Positions 1-47,381 of a stretch of DNA of 64,000 bases are shown piece after piece. The DNA lies in assembly GCF_020740795.1 (NCBI RefSeq), contig NC_067293.1:20526378-20590377 (forward strand). Direction: 5' to 3'. Positions within the stretch are counted from its first letter, which is position 1. Each line of letters opens with the position of its first letter. The notes below the pieces were generated by a model. The model was not told where the DNA came from. It made no database searches and was given only the letters and a program-made list of their open reading frames with translations. This DNA comes from Apus apus (Eukaryota > Chordata > Aves > Apodiformes > Apodidae). A program made the translations under genes and the position numbers.

Positions 1-654
1 TCCCTAAAGACAACAGGAACATCTGGCAGAATTTGAGCAATTACTAGTCATCTACCACAAAAGAAACCTGCTGCAGAAGATGAAGTGCACCTCTGTCACT
101 CTGCCTGTGCATAACCACCACAGCATGAGGCAGAACAAGCAAAGCGTGCTGCCAGTTAGGCAGCTTAACACGACACTTGGGAAGAGCCAACAGCAGAACA
201 CTGGAGTTTCTTATGAGAAGGTGGTGCAGCACTGCTCCCTCCATGCTGAGCCCCAGCAGGCTGCTCTCAGGGTTTTACAATGCAACCCAGTCAGACAAGA
301 CAGTTACAGACAGCTGCTGGGCAGAAACTGGACCAAATTCTGCAATTCATTGAAGCCAGAGCTGTGAGCAGCTGTCAGATGGCTGGCAAGACTCAAACAA
401 GTACACTACATCTGTCAGATGCTGCTTTTTGGCACTGCTTGAAAATACTTCACTACTTCCAGTGAAATGGAAGGCAAGTGCCAGGAGACTAGATCTGCGC
501 CTCTGCTCAATAGGTAAGCATCTAGCTGTCAAGGTCATGATCATCCCTCTTTCCCCCTTTTTTAAATACCAGCAATACCCCCTAGCTGCAATTAATGGCA
601 AGGAGGATAGGAGTAGCACCCAAATACATATCCTCTCTGCTGCCAACTTCCTAC

Positions 655-35271
<34,617 letters not shown>

Positions 35272-35708
35272 CTTCCCTACGGTCTGGGCACGGCAGGTCG
35301 CTCCTCCTGCGCCGCTGGGGCTCTCCGCGGGCTCCGCGCTGCTTCTAACGGGACTCCGCGCCGCGCCTCTCCGCCCGCCCGCCCCCGCGCGAGACCCGCC
35401 CGCCCGGCCCCGCCCCCGGCCCGGCCCGGCCCGGCCCGCAGCCCGCCCGGCCCTGCGGCGCCGCGGCCCCGCCGAAGCGAGCCTGGCCGGGCGGCCCGGG
35501 AGCGGCTGGGCGGCTCGGGGCCACCGGGCAGAACCCGGGGCCCTGCCGCGCCCCAGCAACTGGGTGCCGAGAAAACCCGAAGGCTGGAAGTTATTTACCT
35601 ATTAGATGTCACTGGGAGTTCTGGTCATTGCTAAAAGGGTTTTTTAAAAATAATGCTGTTTTATGCACGATGGCTCTGTTCAAAGACCTCAGCGCTGACA
35701 GGTGATAG

Positions 35709-35990
35709 CATCATGGAATCCCAGACTGCTTTAGATTGGAAGGGGCCTTAAAGATCACCCAGTCCCAACCCCCTGCATGGGCAGGGACACCTCCCACCAG
35801 CCCAGGCTGCTCCAAGCCCCATCCAACCTGCCCTTCAACACTGCCAGGGATGGGGCAGCCACAGCTTCCCTGGGCAGCCTGGGCCAGGCTCTCACCAGCC
35901 CCACAGGAAGTAATTTATTCCTAATATCTAAGTCTACTTTCTTTCAGCTTAAAAGCATCACCCCTCATCCTATAGCTAGACCCTTTTGTC
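35709..35990 (-). mobile_element. CR1 LINE fragment upstream of MSN
   Basis: The plus strand starts with tcatggaatcccagactgct and contains GGAAGGGGCCTTAAAGATCA, the reverse complement of the CR1 3' UTR. The conserved block CAACCTGCCCTTCAACACTG follows. It fades near 35990. The element begins about 150 bases beyond the CpG island, so it may bound the promoter region. Confidence 0.9.
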
Positions 35991-38900
35991 TCTTACTCAG
36001 AGCCAGGCGTGCTGGGGTTGCATCCTGTCCTACACAAGGGGTTTGTAGCTGTCTAATTAAAAAGCACACATCCAGCTCTAGCTGCTTTGAAAGCACAAGG
36101 AGCTGTGGCTCCCTGAAGCTGGGCAGGCACCTCTAGTCTTCAAACCTCAGAGGCTTTTATACCATCTTCACATGGTATAAAAAGCGCAATCGAATTAATG
36201 GATGAAAGTAGTTGAAGGAACAACTGCAGAACATGAGCCAAAGCTTCCTGTGCCATCCGTGTTTTGGAGCTGCTGATGGAGTGAATCAAGGACCAGAATT
36301 TTCATGGGGATTTACAGAAGCAAATTAAATGTTCTTGATACATTTAACATCCTCTTATTTTTAAAGAAAAGTAGAAATCTGGGTTGTTTGGGGTTTTTTT
36401 GTGTTGCTTTTTTGTTTTTGTTTTGTTTTGTTTTTTGTGAAATTGTGTCTTCTTGTCAAATCTGCTAAATATTTTCAATCTTTAAGCTGTGTTGGTTGAT
36501 AAAAGACCATGCAGACTAGCTGTACTTCATACCTACTTTTTTTCCAGCATGTTCAATAAATCAAGATTGTTTTAATACGAGAGCACATAAATTCAGATAT
36601 AAAATGGGAAGAGAGCATGCCAAGCTCTACTAGGCAGTCGAGCACAGACTCCTGCTGTGCAAACTGTTTAATTTGATTACAGAATTCTTCTGGGATTAAT
36701 ATTAAAATGAGGTATGTTGGGAATTGACATCGGATCCATAATAACACTTTGTACATTTTTTAAAATTGCAATTCGTTCAAAATATCTCAAAGGGCCTTGT
36801 AAATACCCATAATTAAATCCTCAACATATGCAGAAAGGAAATTTCTCTTTTTTTCCCCAAGGAATAATATTGTTGTAAATGTATATGTAATATAACACAA
36901 ATAATTGTTACATTAGAGGCTTATAAAATGTGTTGATCTGCTTTTCAATGTGATGTTTCCTCACCAAGCAGCACTATGTGAGAAAGAGAAAATCCAGAAT
37001 AGTTCTCACCCCATAAAAAAGAAAAACAAAGTTTGTGAGAGGCAAGGCCTTGCCTCACCCCAGAGTAAGCTGGGAGTAGTTACTACAGAGAATAATGCAA
37101 CTATTCCTGTGCCTACCTGGTGGGAGATGGAAATAGGGTCTATAAGCTTTGATTGCTTCATCTGAATATTCAGGTTAGGGTTTCACGTAATTCAGAATCT
37201 CTGTGCTATGTCTGCAACAGAAAAAAAAAAATCCATATAATTGGATTGATGTAAATTGGTGTAACTTTTCAACACAAAAAGTCACAGAGTCCCTAAGAGG
37301 CTATTTTACAAAGTTTTATTCCTTTTCTGGCTCATGATTACATTTAGACTTTCTTTTACATTTAGACTTTCTTACAGTAGGTCAAACATGAGTGCTCCAT
37401 GAAAGAGTTCTGCTTGTTTCCTACACAGAAATGGATATTGACAGAAAAGATCCAGAATAATAAAGGCACTTTTATATAACAAAGGCTCTTGATTCTTGCC
37501 AGCTCTGATCGAGGAATGCTAGGTGTGAGCTTTCTCACTGAATTCCAGTGGCTCTGTAGAGACTTCTCTATTTCCATGCTAACAACACCATACATCATGG
37601 GAAGAGCCTGATTCTGCTTCTATTGGGACTTCTTTTCCAACATTCCTTCATAAGACTGAGGTTACTGGAAGATTTAATAATTCTTTGTTGCAAAGATGAT
37701 ACATCTTCAGATTATAAAGTCTAGCTAGTTCCTTGCCAAATTTAAGGAACCATAGTTTAGCATGCAGGGAACTAAAGTTATCTTCCTCATGCCAATGGCA
37801 GGAGCCATGATGCAAATGAAGCTGATGCCAGTGAAACCACAGGATCCAAAGGAACTGCATTCCCACTCACAGTGTGCCAGGCAGTAGCTGCATGCACAGG
37901 AGGTCACCAAGCATATGTCAGTCTGAAGGGGTGAGACAAACCCAAGTGAAGTCTAAAGCACGGCAGACACTTCTTTCTCACCCCAGCCACTTCTCTTGTC
38001 CTTCTTCTCTATTACTTGTAGCCATAGCAAAAAAAAAACAACCACTCATGCCCCTTTGAAAGACAATGGTTGCCTGTGACAGGCACACAAGCCTCTGCAG
38101 TTTACTTCCTCTCCTACTTCTTCCTTTCCTTTTCCCCTCCTCTGTTGAGGGTGAAGACATCTGAAACATGTGAGCTGCACAGTGCCCCAACGTCATGAGG
38201 AAGGAATTCCTGCTGTGGAGGTGCTGCACAAAGATCTCACCTCCCCCACAGACCTCTCCTCCGCCAGCTGCTGAGGAGGGACAGAGGTACCAAGAGCCGG
38301 AGTTACCCAGAGCTAGGCTGCCCAGCCCTCCCTGCCTGCCCGTGGGTTCCACGAGAGCCACAGGCAGGGGTTATCTCTCCTCCCCAACTGCAGGAGGAGA
38401 TTTCAAGGGGTAAAAGTGTCAGCTGACTTAAGAGCCTCCCTGCAGAAGCTGTAGAGATGAGTAACATTAGCCAGGGCCTCAAAAATGCTGTTATTTCCAG
38501 ACTGCTCAGAGCCCAAATATTAAAGCATTTTATGATTAGATTAGACTGGGATGACATTAAGCATTCTCCTGGGAGGAGGCCTGGTATTTCACTGGGGATT
38601 TATTGTCTTGGTTTCATTGACATCACACCTTTTGTAGTACCTTCTGTTAAGCAGAAAAAGCATGTAAATAATTTGCTCTGAAATGCCAGAAATATTTAGC
38701 AGGAGCACCTAAACAAGGGGCCATTTCATCAGCATATAGTTTTTTTTTAATAATGCTGGGTAACTTGAACTGCCCTTTGCATAACTTTGACAAAAGATAA
38801 AGGCTTTATTCCATCCAGCTTGCCACAATACAATGAAACAAAAGAAAACAAAAACAATCAGACAAAAAAGCAAACAAAACAACAAACAAACAAACAAAAA

Positions 38901-40128
38901 CCAAACCCAAAGTAAAGTTGTTGCATAGTAGAAAATCTGTTTCAGAGGGCTGAAAGAAAATTGATTCACAACACCTTCATCACAGGGTACTCCTGGATTG
39001 TCCTCTATTTAAGATGAATGAGTCTAGTTATGAGATGTTCTTTGCATATCAGGTAAGCTTCTATCTCTTACAGTTTCCTTAAGCTCAAACATTAATACTT
39101 TCAAGTTTACAGTGAGATGCCTTAAGTGATGATCTCGGATCATTGTAGTGTTTGATTGTGTTTAGATGTAAAAAGCATCTCCTCTCCCAAACACAATCAT
39201 TCTTTCCAAATACCTTTGCCTCTCTAATATCTTTATGTCTTGAGCATTAGGATAACCTTTTGCAGTGATTCTCAAGCTGGGAGGATGAGAGAGGCAAAGG
39301 AAAGGGAGAGCAAAGTGCATCTAGGGAGGCAGGATTCAAAAAGTTTGATAATAATTCCATTCTCAGGCAGCTGCTGGGACAGGACAGAAGCTGATGCAGC
39401 CATTGGATGTGCAACCCCATTTATCTGACCCCTTTTCCACATCAAGGAATGGAGCTCATTACAGTCTGTGGTCTCAACTTCTGAGTTGTCCCTTCCCCAG
39501 GGCAGAAATAGCTGTAGCTGCCTGGAAATCCCAGGGATGCTCTGTAAAGCCCAAATTCCTAGTTCCCTCTAGCATGTAAGTCTTCCACTGTCAATGAGGC
39601 CCCTGCAAGGAACAAGGAACAAGGCAGGACTTGGGACAGTGACTCCCTGTACAGCCCACACCACTCACCTCAGCCTGTGTGTCTGGGGAGATGCTGCATT
39701 TGAGCAGGAGGAGACTGAAGATGAGACTTTCATACCAGACAAAGTGTGTAATGTATGCAATGGACACAGGAAAAAAAACAACAAGAACCACCCATCTGCC
39801 AGAATTGTGTCTTCTTCAGCTACTCTTCTTGTGTAAAGTATGAGAGTAAATGCTCCTGTGCTCTTGGCTTTCTACACCTTGTGCTGCTTGCAGCAATGTG
39901 GGGAACAAAGGGAAATCTAATGGATATACTGCAACCTCACTCAAAATATTTATAGCCTAAATAACAGATAACTAGCAAGAACAAAACAATGAATGGGAAG
40001 ATGTTTTGCTAGTTTAGGTCAAAGGGGCTGACGTAGAAATGCTCTGAAATCTATGCAGAATTGGAACAATGAGATCTTTGGAGACTGACACCAACACCTT
40101 CTCCTCACAGCAGGCAGGTGGGTTGAGT
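35991..40128. other. Intergenic, no gene recognised
   Basis: This is AT-rich intergenic DNA upstream of MSN. It has low-complexity GTTTT-type (about 36390-36437) and CAAA-type (about 38872-38905) stretches. No coding region, RNA gene or transposon was recognised. Open frames are short and featureless. Confidence 0.75.
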
Positions 40129-40480
40129 CATAGATTCATAGAATCATCAAGGTTGGAAAAGACCTTCAAGATCATCAAGTCCAACCATCCGCCCTACAAC
40201 CCCTAACAACTAAACCATCTCCCAGAACACATCTACCTGTTTTTTGAACACCTCTAGGGATGGTGCCTGTACCACCTCCCTGGGCAGCCTGTTCCAAGGC
40301 CTCACCACTCTTTCTGTGAATAATTTTTTCCTAATATCCAATATGAACCTCCCCTGGTGCAACTTCACCCCTATTTCCTCTTGTCACTAGGCAGAAAAGC
40401 CCAACACCCACCTCACCACAACCTCCTCTCAGGTAGTTGTAGAGAGCAATGAGGTCTCCCCTCAGCCTCCTCTTCCAAGT
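40129..40480 (-). mobile_element. CR1 LINE fragment
   Basis: The plus strand begins catagattcatagaatcatc and runs through the reverse complement of the CR1 3' UTR and last codons of ORF2 (the GGGATGGTGCCTGTACCACC region). Its end in CTCAGCCTCCTCTTCC marks the 5' truncation. It closely resembles the subfamily of the copy at 16707 and is divergent from the large copy. Confidence 0.92.
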
Positions 40481-40630
40481 CCTGCTGGTCTGTTCCATCT
40501 CAAACTAGAGAAGAGAAACAATTCCTGTGAGTAGTAGTAGGAATCAAGCTAGAGCTCTCAGTTTTATACAAGATATCTAATCTAAAAAGTTGCTCCAGTG
40601 GTATTTATTCTGATAGGTTTGATGGTGTGA

Positions 40631-40695
40631 CATGTATCCAAAAGGAAACATACATGTATCCAAAAGGAAACATACATGTATCCAAAAGGAAACAT
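40631..40695. repeat. 22-bp tandem repeat, three copies
   Basis: The unit catgtatccaaaaggaaaca plus TA is repeated three times perfectly (starts 40631, 40653, 40675), the last unit one base short. Junctions form the palindrome TACATGTA. It is a likely length-variable minisatellite. Confidence 0.95.
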
Positions 40696-42077
40696 GCTCA
40701 CTCCTATGTATTCCTCAGAGGCCATTAAGCATTTACAGTAGTCATGGCCAACTAAAAACATATTGGAAGCAGGGAGCTAGAGGTAAATCCTAGGTTAGCC
40801 ACTGCATTTTATTCCCTGAGGCACTCCAGGAAGCCTGTGGGACACCCATCAAAGTTGTCTAGACCAGCAAAGCCTCACTGTAAACAAACCATGACAGAAA
40901 AAACAATTAAAGCTCCAAAATCTAACAAAACTAGTCACTCTGTTCTTCATCTACCTTACTTTCTTAACAGGACAATCCAAAACTTTATAGACATAAAATC
41001 TAGCAAATCTTTTATTCAATAGGGCTCAAATGAGCAAGAGCTTCCATACAACACTTAAAAGGCTTTGCTACAGAAAGGGAGGTGACTAGGAGCCTTCAGG
41101 AAAGCTCTTCACAACTTCAGTGACCCAAAGATACAGAATCTCTATACAGTTTTCTCTTCTCTCTCTCTCCTGCTCTGCCTCTTTCTCAGATGGCTGGCAT
41201 GGAGCCAAGATGATGGTACTAGTGGGATGACCATGTAGGGCCAATGTCTTTCTGACTCAGAGATTGGGATCTTGGAGATTGTAATAAAGGCCACCAGGCA
41301 TTTCCTTCCATGCCTGCCAGAGATTGTGAGTGCCCAGTCCAGTCTCCAGGGCCATGTCCCAGGATCCAGATGGCTCTGGTACAGGTGACCACTGGATAGG
41401 AGTCTATCAGAAATACACTTGCTTACACTGGGGTTTTCTGAAGGCTTCAACATGTATTAAACAGGAGTAACTGTCTATAGAGACAGTTGCAAGATGGTGA
41501 AAAAGGGCCACATAAGGACCAAACTGGGTGTAACTGAACAGGAACCAGGGAGAAGACAGTTATGGGAGGGATTTTCAGGTCACTACTTTTTTGCTATTTA
41601 ATGTGAAGCCCCTCCCAATGACATGTGGAACACCAACACCCACAATGAGATACCACAGCAGGAGTTTCCATAAATAAATGTTTCCAGATATTATCTAAAT
41701 TTTTAATTTAAAAGAATGGTTTCTTGGACTTTTTTTTTAAGCTGACAGTGAAAAGAGTTTATTTTTAAAGTCTTTTGAGGTTTTATAGCTCAGAGCACTC
41801 CTAACACCAAGAACCACGCGGGGTAAATGGCAGGACAAGAACAACAGCTGTTTTTCTTGTCCAGGCTCTGTAATCTATAAAAAGGGGAAAACTGCAGGAG
41901 AGTTTGATCCAAATCCCACCAACTACAAATTTCCACAACAGATGCAGATGATTATGGAGTCTAACTCTCCACATCTTAGTACTTTGTACCATCATGCAAA
42001 ACCTAAAATATGCCCTTTTACTTGAAAAGTGTATCTGTGCTTATGTTGGATGTGAGTCAAGACCAGCTGGAAAAGCA
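40696..42077. other. Intergenic, no gene recognised
   Basis: Nothing beyond ordinary AT-rich DNA and short chance open frames was seen. Confidence 0.7.
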
Positions 42078-42534
42078 GGGTGCTATCTGGAAAGAGTCCA
42101 ATGGAGGCTACGAGGGTGATGAAGGGACTGCAACATCTGTCATATGAGGAAAAGCTGATAGACCTGCGGCTGTTTAGTCTTGAGAAGATTAAGAGGGGAC
42201 CTTATTCATGTCTACAAATATCTGCAGGGTGGGTGTCAAGAATGGGCCCGTCTCTGTTCAGTGGTGCCTGTAATAGGACGAGGGGAAACAACACCAAGTG
42301 ACAACACAGGAAGTTCCACCTCAACATGAGGAGAAACTTCTTTCCTGTGAGGGTGACAGAGCCCTGGGACAGGCTGCCTGGAGAGGTTGTGGAGTCTCCT
42401 TCTCTGGAGACTTTCAAGACCCGTCTGGATGTGTTTCTGTGTGACCTGCCCTGGGTGTTCCTGCTGCAGCAGGGGGGTTGGACTGGGTGATCTTCACAGG
42501 TCCCTTACAACCCCTGTGATTCTATGATTCTGTT
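42078..42534 (+). mobile_element. CR1 LINE 3' fragment, plus strand
   Basis: About 457 bases cover the C-terminal end of CR1 ORF2 (ATGAGGAAAAGCTGATAGAC block, GGCTGCCTGGAGAGGTTGTG block), the 3' UTR and the terminal octamer ATTCTATG at 42519-42526 followed by a decayed second octamer. Frameshifts interrupt the reading frame. Confidence 0.94.
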
Positions 42535-45500
42535 TCTGACCCATTCACTCTGTATGAGTAGAAATGCACCTGTACCTCTGTAGGATGGGGTTTGAACAAC
42601 TCATTATTACAGCACATTACAGTGCATCCTGATCTGCCTGGAAGGCGGGCAGTGCAGCCTGCTGGCTTAAAAACTTTCTTGCTTACTTGCAAGATTCAAA
42701 ACTAAATCGGAGTGAGAGAGCAGCAGGTCCTGGCATTGCTCCAGCCTGAGCATGGCAGTATGATACAGCTCCTGTGCTGTGTGAGGGTGCACCCATGGGG
42801 AGGAGAACCAGTGAGCAAGGGGCAGAAGCACTTGCTGCAGCCAGAGCAGCAGCTAGTACAGACTGTGCATAAGCTGCTGCTGTACCACCACCATCTTTCA
42901 GCACAAAGCTGCAGTTTGATGAAATGTGGGTCTATGTTAAACATAGTAATAACCAGCCCTTTGACTCCTTTGACTTTCTTCCTGCCCTCTTTTCTCTTTA
43001 GGTCCAGAGCACTTAGTGCTCCAGGCAGCAGCACAGATCTCTTGCATGCCCCTGTTTCATGTTTGCAGAATGCTTGCTGCTCTCTGCCTTCTCACACACA
43101 CAGCAAATGTCCCATCACTTCAGTACTCCCCACCTAAGCCTGTCTCCTCTTTGCATTCATCAACAACAGAGCAGGGCCACCATGGGAGAGAGGGAACAGA
43201 ATTATTCCTCCAAGAATCATCTATCATAGCAGTTACCTATGCAGAAGCAGCAGACAGTGAAGAGGCTGTGTGTTGGCCCCAGGCAGCCCTGCCTCTGCTG
43301 TGGCTGGTGGTTTGGGCTGTGGTGCATTCAGCTGCAAATCAATGTGGTCTTCAGTCTGTGCTGAGCTGGATTTTTTTACACACCCACCCCATCATCACCA
43401 CCTCTGGCTCCCTGGAGATTACTAGCTCTTCAGCCCCCGAACTACGTAAACTGCAGCTACATTAGATTTTTTCATTCAGATCAGGAGTTTGGTTTTGAAG
43501 TTATTCTTATTCACTGTTTTTCGTCATGGTGCACTCTCATACCTGGTGAACAAAATTCCTTTTGGATTAAAATAAACCATAAGGTGCATCTCTTGCTCTC
43601 CAGCTACTGGCAAGCATTCAGACCGTAACAGAGCAAGTCCAAAAAAAGCTCCCTCTGGAACACTTTTAGTGTGAATGTTAAATATTCAGCAGCAGCTCTT
43701 TTGCTTTCCAGATCTGCTGCTATTACTCCACACTACTTGTTAATGTAGCCATCCTTAGCTGTCAAAATGATCTAGGCTTGCTATGTGTTTATTGAACCTC
43801 ATAAAACATTTTTAGCAGAATGGATTTTAAGCTGGATCAGGGCAGCAGAACTGAGTTAGGGAGCAAGGAGACATGCAGATTTACCAGTATCTCTGTGGGG
43901 ACAGTAACCTCCAAGGAAGTCAGTCTCAAATGCAACCAGAATATCAACCTCAGCCTCAGGCCAGCTGACCCAGCCCTGGGAGCCAGGCCATCTCACAAGT
44001 GCACTGCTCACCAAACTGCAGTTCTGAAGTTGGGTCCTAAATTCTCCTTCTCCTCTCTGCAGAATGCCTCAGGCTCCCCCATGGACTTGGGCTTCACTGG
44101 TTTACATCAAATTTCTTCTGGAACCTAAGTGTGCACCCCCCCAGAGGTTCTACCCTCCCGTTAGCCCCTACTCCCACTCATCTCTCCCTGACTTTCTCTC
44201 TCACACACAGAGCAGCTGCTTATAATCCAACTTCCCTCTGCTTCTCCAGGGCTCCAAGACTGACTTGGTGCTCCAGCCATTCCAGCTCCTACACAGCAGA
44301 AGCAGAGGAGGGAGGGATCTCTCAGTCTTGCCACTAACATTAAGTCATTTACCCCCATTGTACTGAAACTCAGTCAAGTGAATCAATGCACTGGAACACA
44401 GGGCTCAGACAGCCATAAAAAGGGAAAAGAAAACTGGCCTGTATTTCCAGGTAGTGGTGTCTAATGTGGAAGATGATCTCAGCACTGACTGTTTCAGACA
44501 AATGACCCTTTACCAGTTCTTTCCATCTAAGTCTTGGTTCCATTCATTTTGCCTGAAACTTAGATCTATTTTTGGAAACCATAAAAATATACTGGCAGTT
44601 GCCAGCCATTTTTATTCCAATGCAGGAATATTATACGCTGAAGACATTACTCTTGGCTCCTGCTCAGATGGCAGTTTTTTTCCAGGTGAACACCAAACTC
44701 TGACCCATGACAACGTTGTCTAGGTCAGTATTGCAGCTATTTCTGGGCTAGAAGCAGAGACAATAAAACCCAGAACGTTGTTGTGTGGGAAATGCCTAGA
44801 GCAGGAGTCTACTCTGGGAACGTTCAGGCTGCCTCTCCCACTCAGTTGATTCACCAACAAGTGAAGGTAATTCCCTCCCACCCCATTAACTCTACACTGT
44901 GAGGTCTGCAGTCAGAGTTGCATGACTGTGAGAGACATGCATCTCTGGGCAAGCTTCACTCCCCCCATGCTCCACACCCAGTCCTTCTCCACAGTAAACC
45001 AGGGTGATGCCCCACACAGCACACACCACCCAGCCAGACACAGCTGTAACAGATGGCACCACTTGCTTTTCTTAGGTTTTTACTAAATACAAGGCATCTC
45101 TGATCCTAAAACGCAGAGAACCAAGGCATTTTGGATATTTGTGCCAGCAGAGTGAGTGGGTTATTCAAAAGAGAACTGGATACGTGTGTAGATAGGTCTG
45201 TAGGCAGGTAGATATGTAGATCTACATGTACATACTGTGTTCTCAGCTGTTCTCTGTCCCAGATCTGTCTTCAGCAACAGGCACAGAGGAGCAGACACTG
45301 TTGCAGGAGAATTCTTCTATCTTTGTAGGGAACACAGACTTACACTTTCAAAACACAGCCATAACCTTTTTGTTTTTCTTTGTTGCATTTTCTTGCAGTT
45401 TCCATTTTACAGTATTTAGAGGAAGTAGACCAACAAAACACAATTAAAGTATTCATTTATTTTTACAATATTTCCTTTCACACATGCTATGATTCTATGA

Positions 45501-46148
45501 ACACTAACACTGGATCCACACAGGCCTGGACTGCTGACAGCAAACTTTTCATCTGGACTTGGCAAGGACATTTCTGTCTGATTAGCTAGGTCATTATGAG
45601 TTTTGCTGACTTCATGCTTTAATGCTAGCACACTTCAGCAGAGATGAGATTTGATCTGGCATAAATCTATAGGGGCATGGACAGGTGATGATTGATCCAT
45701 CTTCCTGGGACAAACAAGTTCAGCAATGTTTTTTTAATACATTTGAACCAGAAGAATGTGCCAGCTCTGAACGGGCCCCTTGTATCACCCGGCCACTGTG
45801 TTTCTGGTCTGATACTTGGAGTCTTAAATCTGGATTAAATGCCCTGATGAATGACTGCTCTTCCAGATTCTCTTCCACTTCTTTTTTGCCTAGCTTTCCA
45901 CTATAAATGGAGTCAAACTTTCCAGGATGATTCACCCCGGCTATGAACCGTACAAATCAGTGGGAATCAAGCACACTCTGCTGCTCTCCCAAATCGGTCA
46001 TCGTAACCTAAACTGCTTTAATTTCTACTTTGTCAGCTTTATTAATCTTCTCTCTACACCACTTCATGCTTGCCACAAGGGATGAAGTATTCTCATACAT
46101 CCCAGTCATCCTACATTACAGCACCATGCCATTTTTATCTTTGTCACA
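42535..46148. other. Intergenic, no gene recognised
   Basis: Several open frames of 100-150 codons occur (for example 42712-43137 and 43016-43465, overlapping in different frames). None shows a recognised motif or domain. A degenerate GTAGAT-like stretch lies around 45185-45230. Confidence 0.7.
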
Positions 46149-46153
46149 CCCAG
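46149..46153. repeat. Target site duplication, left (CCCAG)
   Basis: These five bases are repeated exactly at 47377-47381, flanking the LTR element. Confidence 0.8.
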
Positions 46154-47376
46154 TGTTCTGGTTTGGTTTGGAGGGATTTTTGGTAGCGGGGTCTCGCGGG
46201 CGGATACCGGGGGCTCCCGGCTGTCAGGTGCTACTGCGACTTCCCCCCAGTGTGGAGAGGTTTGTGGATGAGCCCGAGGGTGACACGGGGCGCTGCCTCT
46301 CAGAGGGGAACGGCCACTGCGGGACCACATCTTAGAGAGTAGATTAGAATACCCTCTCACCACGCTCACAAATTGTTACGGAGACCAATGTTTAATTTAC
46401 GAATTAATCGGTTTATTAAAGGTCAACACAAACTAAGGGATCCAGGTTCAGGAGAGGCTGACCAGGTGTATATCGGAGGGCGCCAGGGGCGGCTCCGGTG
46501 GGAATTTGAGAAGCTCCCCCGGCTCCAAACCAGCCCAGGAACCATTAGAGGGACAATAGGTGAACCTTTTCCATTAACATACGAAAGGACTGATAAGATC
46601 TGAGCAGAGCCAGGAGTTAAGAGCTGGGCTGTAGGAGCAGAGCGGTGCTGGTGGTTGGTGAGGAAGAAGGTGCCCGAGCAGCAGTTTCCCTGCAGCCCAT
46701 GGCGAGATGGCAGCTGTGCCCCTGCACTCATGGAGGAACATGGTGGAACATTCCCTGAAGGCGCCAGGAGGGGGGAACTTGGCCAGTGGGCTTGGGTTTT
46801 GTGGCCAGTGGGCTGGGCTGGTGCAGCTGTGGAAGCCCCTGGGCAGGGGAGGTGCCTGTTCCCGACCAGCCCGTGACTCTGCGGGCAGCGCTGGAGCAGC
46901 TCCGGGGCTGGTGGGAAGGGCTGATGGAGCAGAGGTTGGTGGAGGACTCTGCCATGGGAGGGACCCTGTGGGGAAGCAGGGCAGGACTGTCGGGAATCCT
47001 GCTTCCTGAGGGGGAAGGAACAGCAGGAACCACCAGCCTGTGAGTGACTCTAAACCCCATCCCCCTGTGCCTCTGGGGGGAAGGAGGGAGAGAAACCGGG
47101 AACAAAGGGTTTTGGGCCCGGGAAGAAGGGAGGGGTGGGGTGAGGTGTGTGAGCCCTGCTCTGGGTTTGTCTGTGTCCTGTGGGCATTGATTAGTGTGAA
47201 ATTAAGTTATTATTCCCTAAGTTGAGTCTCTTTTGCCCGTTCTTGCCCTTGTTCTTTGTCTGAACCCATGAGCTTCTAGTTGGGTTTGTCTTCCTCATCC
47301 CAGAGTGTGTGGGGGAAGTTGAGTGAGGGGCCATGGGGCTGATCCTTTGTTGTCGTGTTGGGCCCAAACCACAACA
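46154..47376. mobile_element. Endogenous-retrovirus LTR element, ERVL-like (solo LTR or short remnant)
   Basis: The element starts TGTTCTGGTTTGG and ends CCAAACCACAACA. These are near-perfect terminal inverted repeats with the TG...CA ends of LTRs, flanked by the 5-bp duplication CCCAG. A 5-bp duplication is typical of class III (ERVL) elements. The right part (TTGAGTCTCTTTTGCCCGTT, then CTTTGTCTGAACCCATGAG) resembles the 3' portion of avian ERVL-type LTRs as I remember them. No gag, pol or env coding remains; open frames inside are short. At 1223 bp it is long for one LTR, so a deleted provirus or a nested insertion is possible. Orientation was not fixed, though the remembered 3'-type sequence at the right end favours plus. 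Confidence 0.8.
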
Positions 47377-47381
47377 CCCAG
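47377..47381. repeat. Target site duplication, right (CCCAG)
   Basis: This matches 46149-46153 and closes the LTR element. Confidence 0.8.

Noticed and set aside
1..654. Possible last exon of MSN
   Set aside because: The minus-strand translations lack the moesin C-terminal actin-binding sequence; this is intron.
43016..43465. 149-codon plus-strand frame in the intergenic region
   Set aside because: No domain, no splice partners, overlaps another open frame of similar length.
45488..45502. CTATGATTCTATGAA as a CR1 tail
   Set aside because: Only one octamer and no CR1 3' UTR next to it; chance match is likely.
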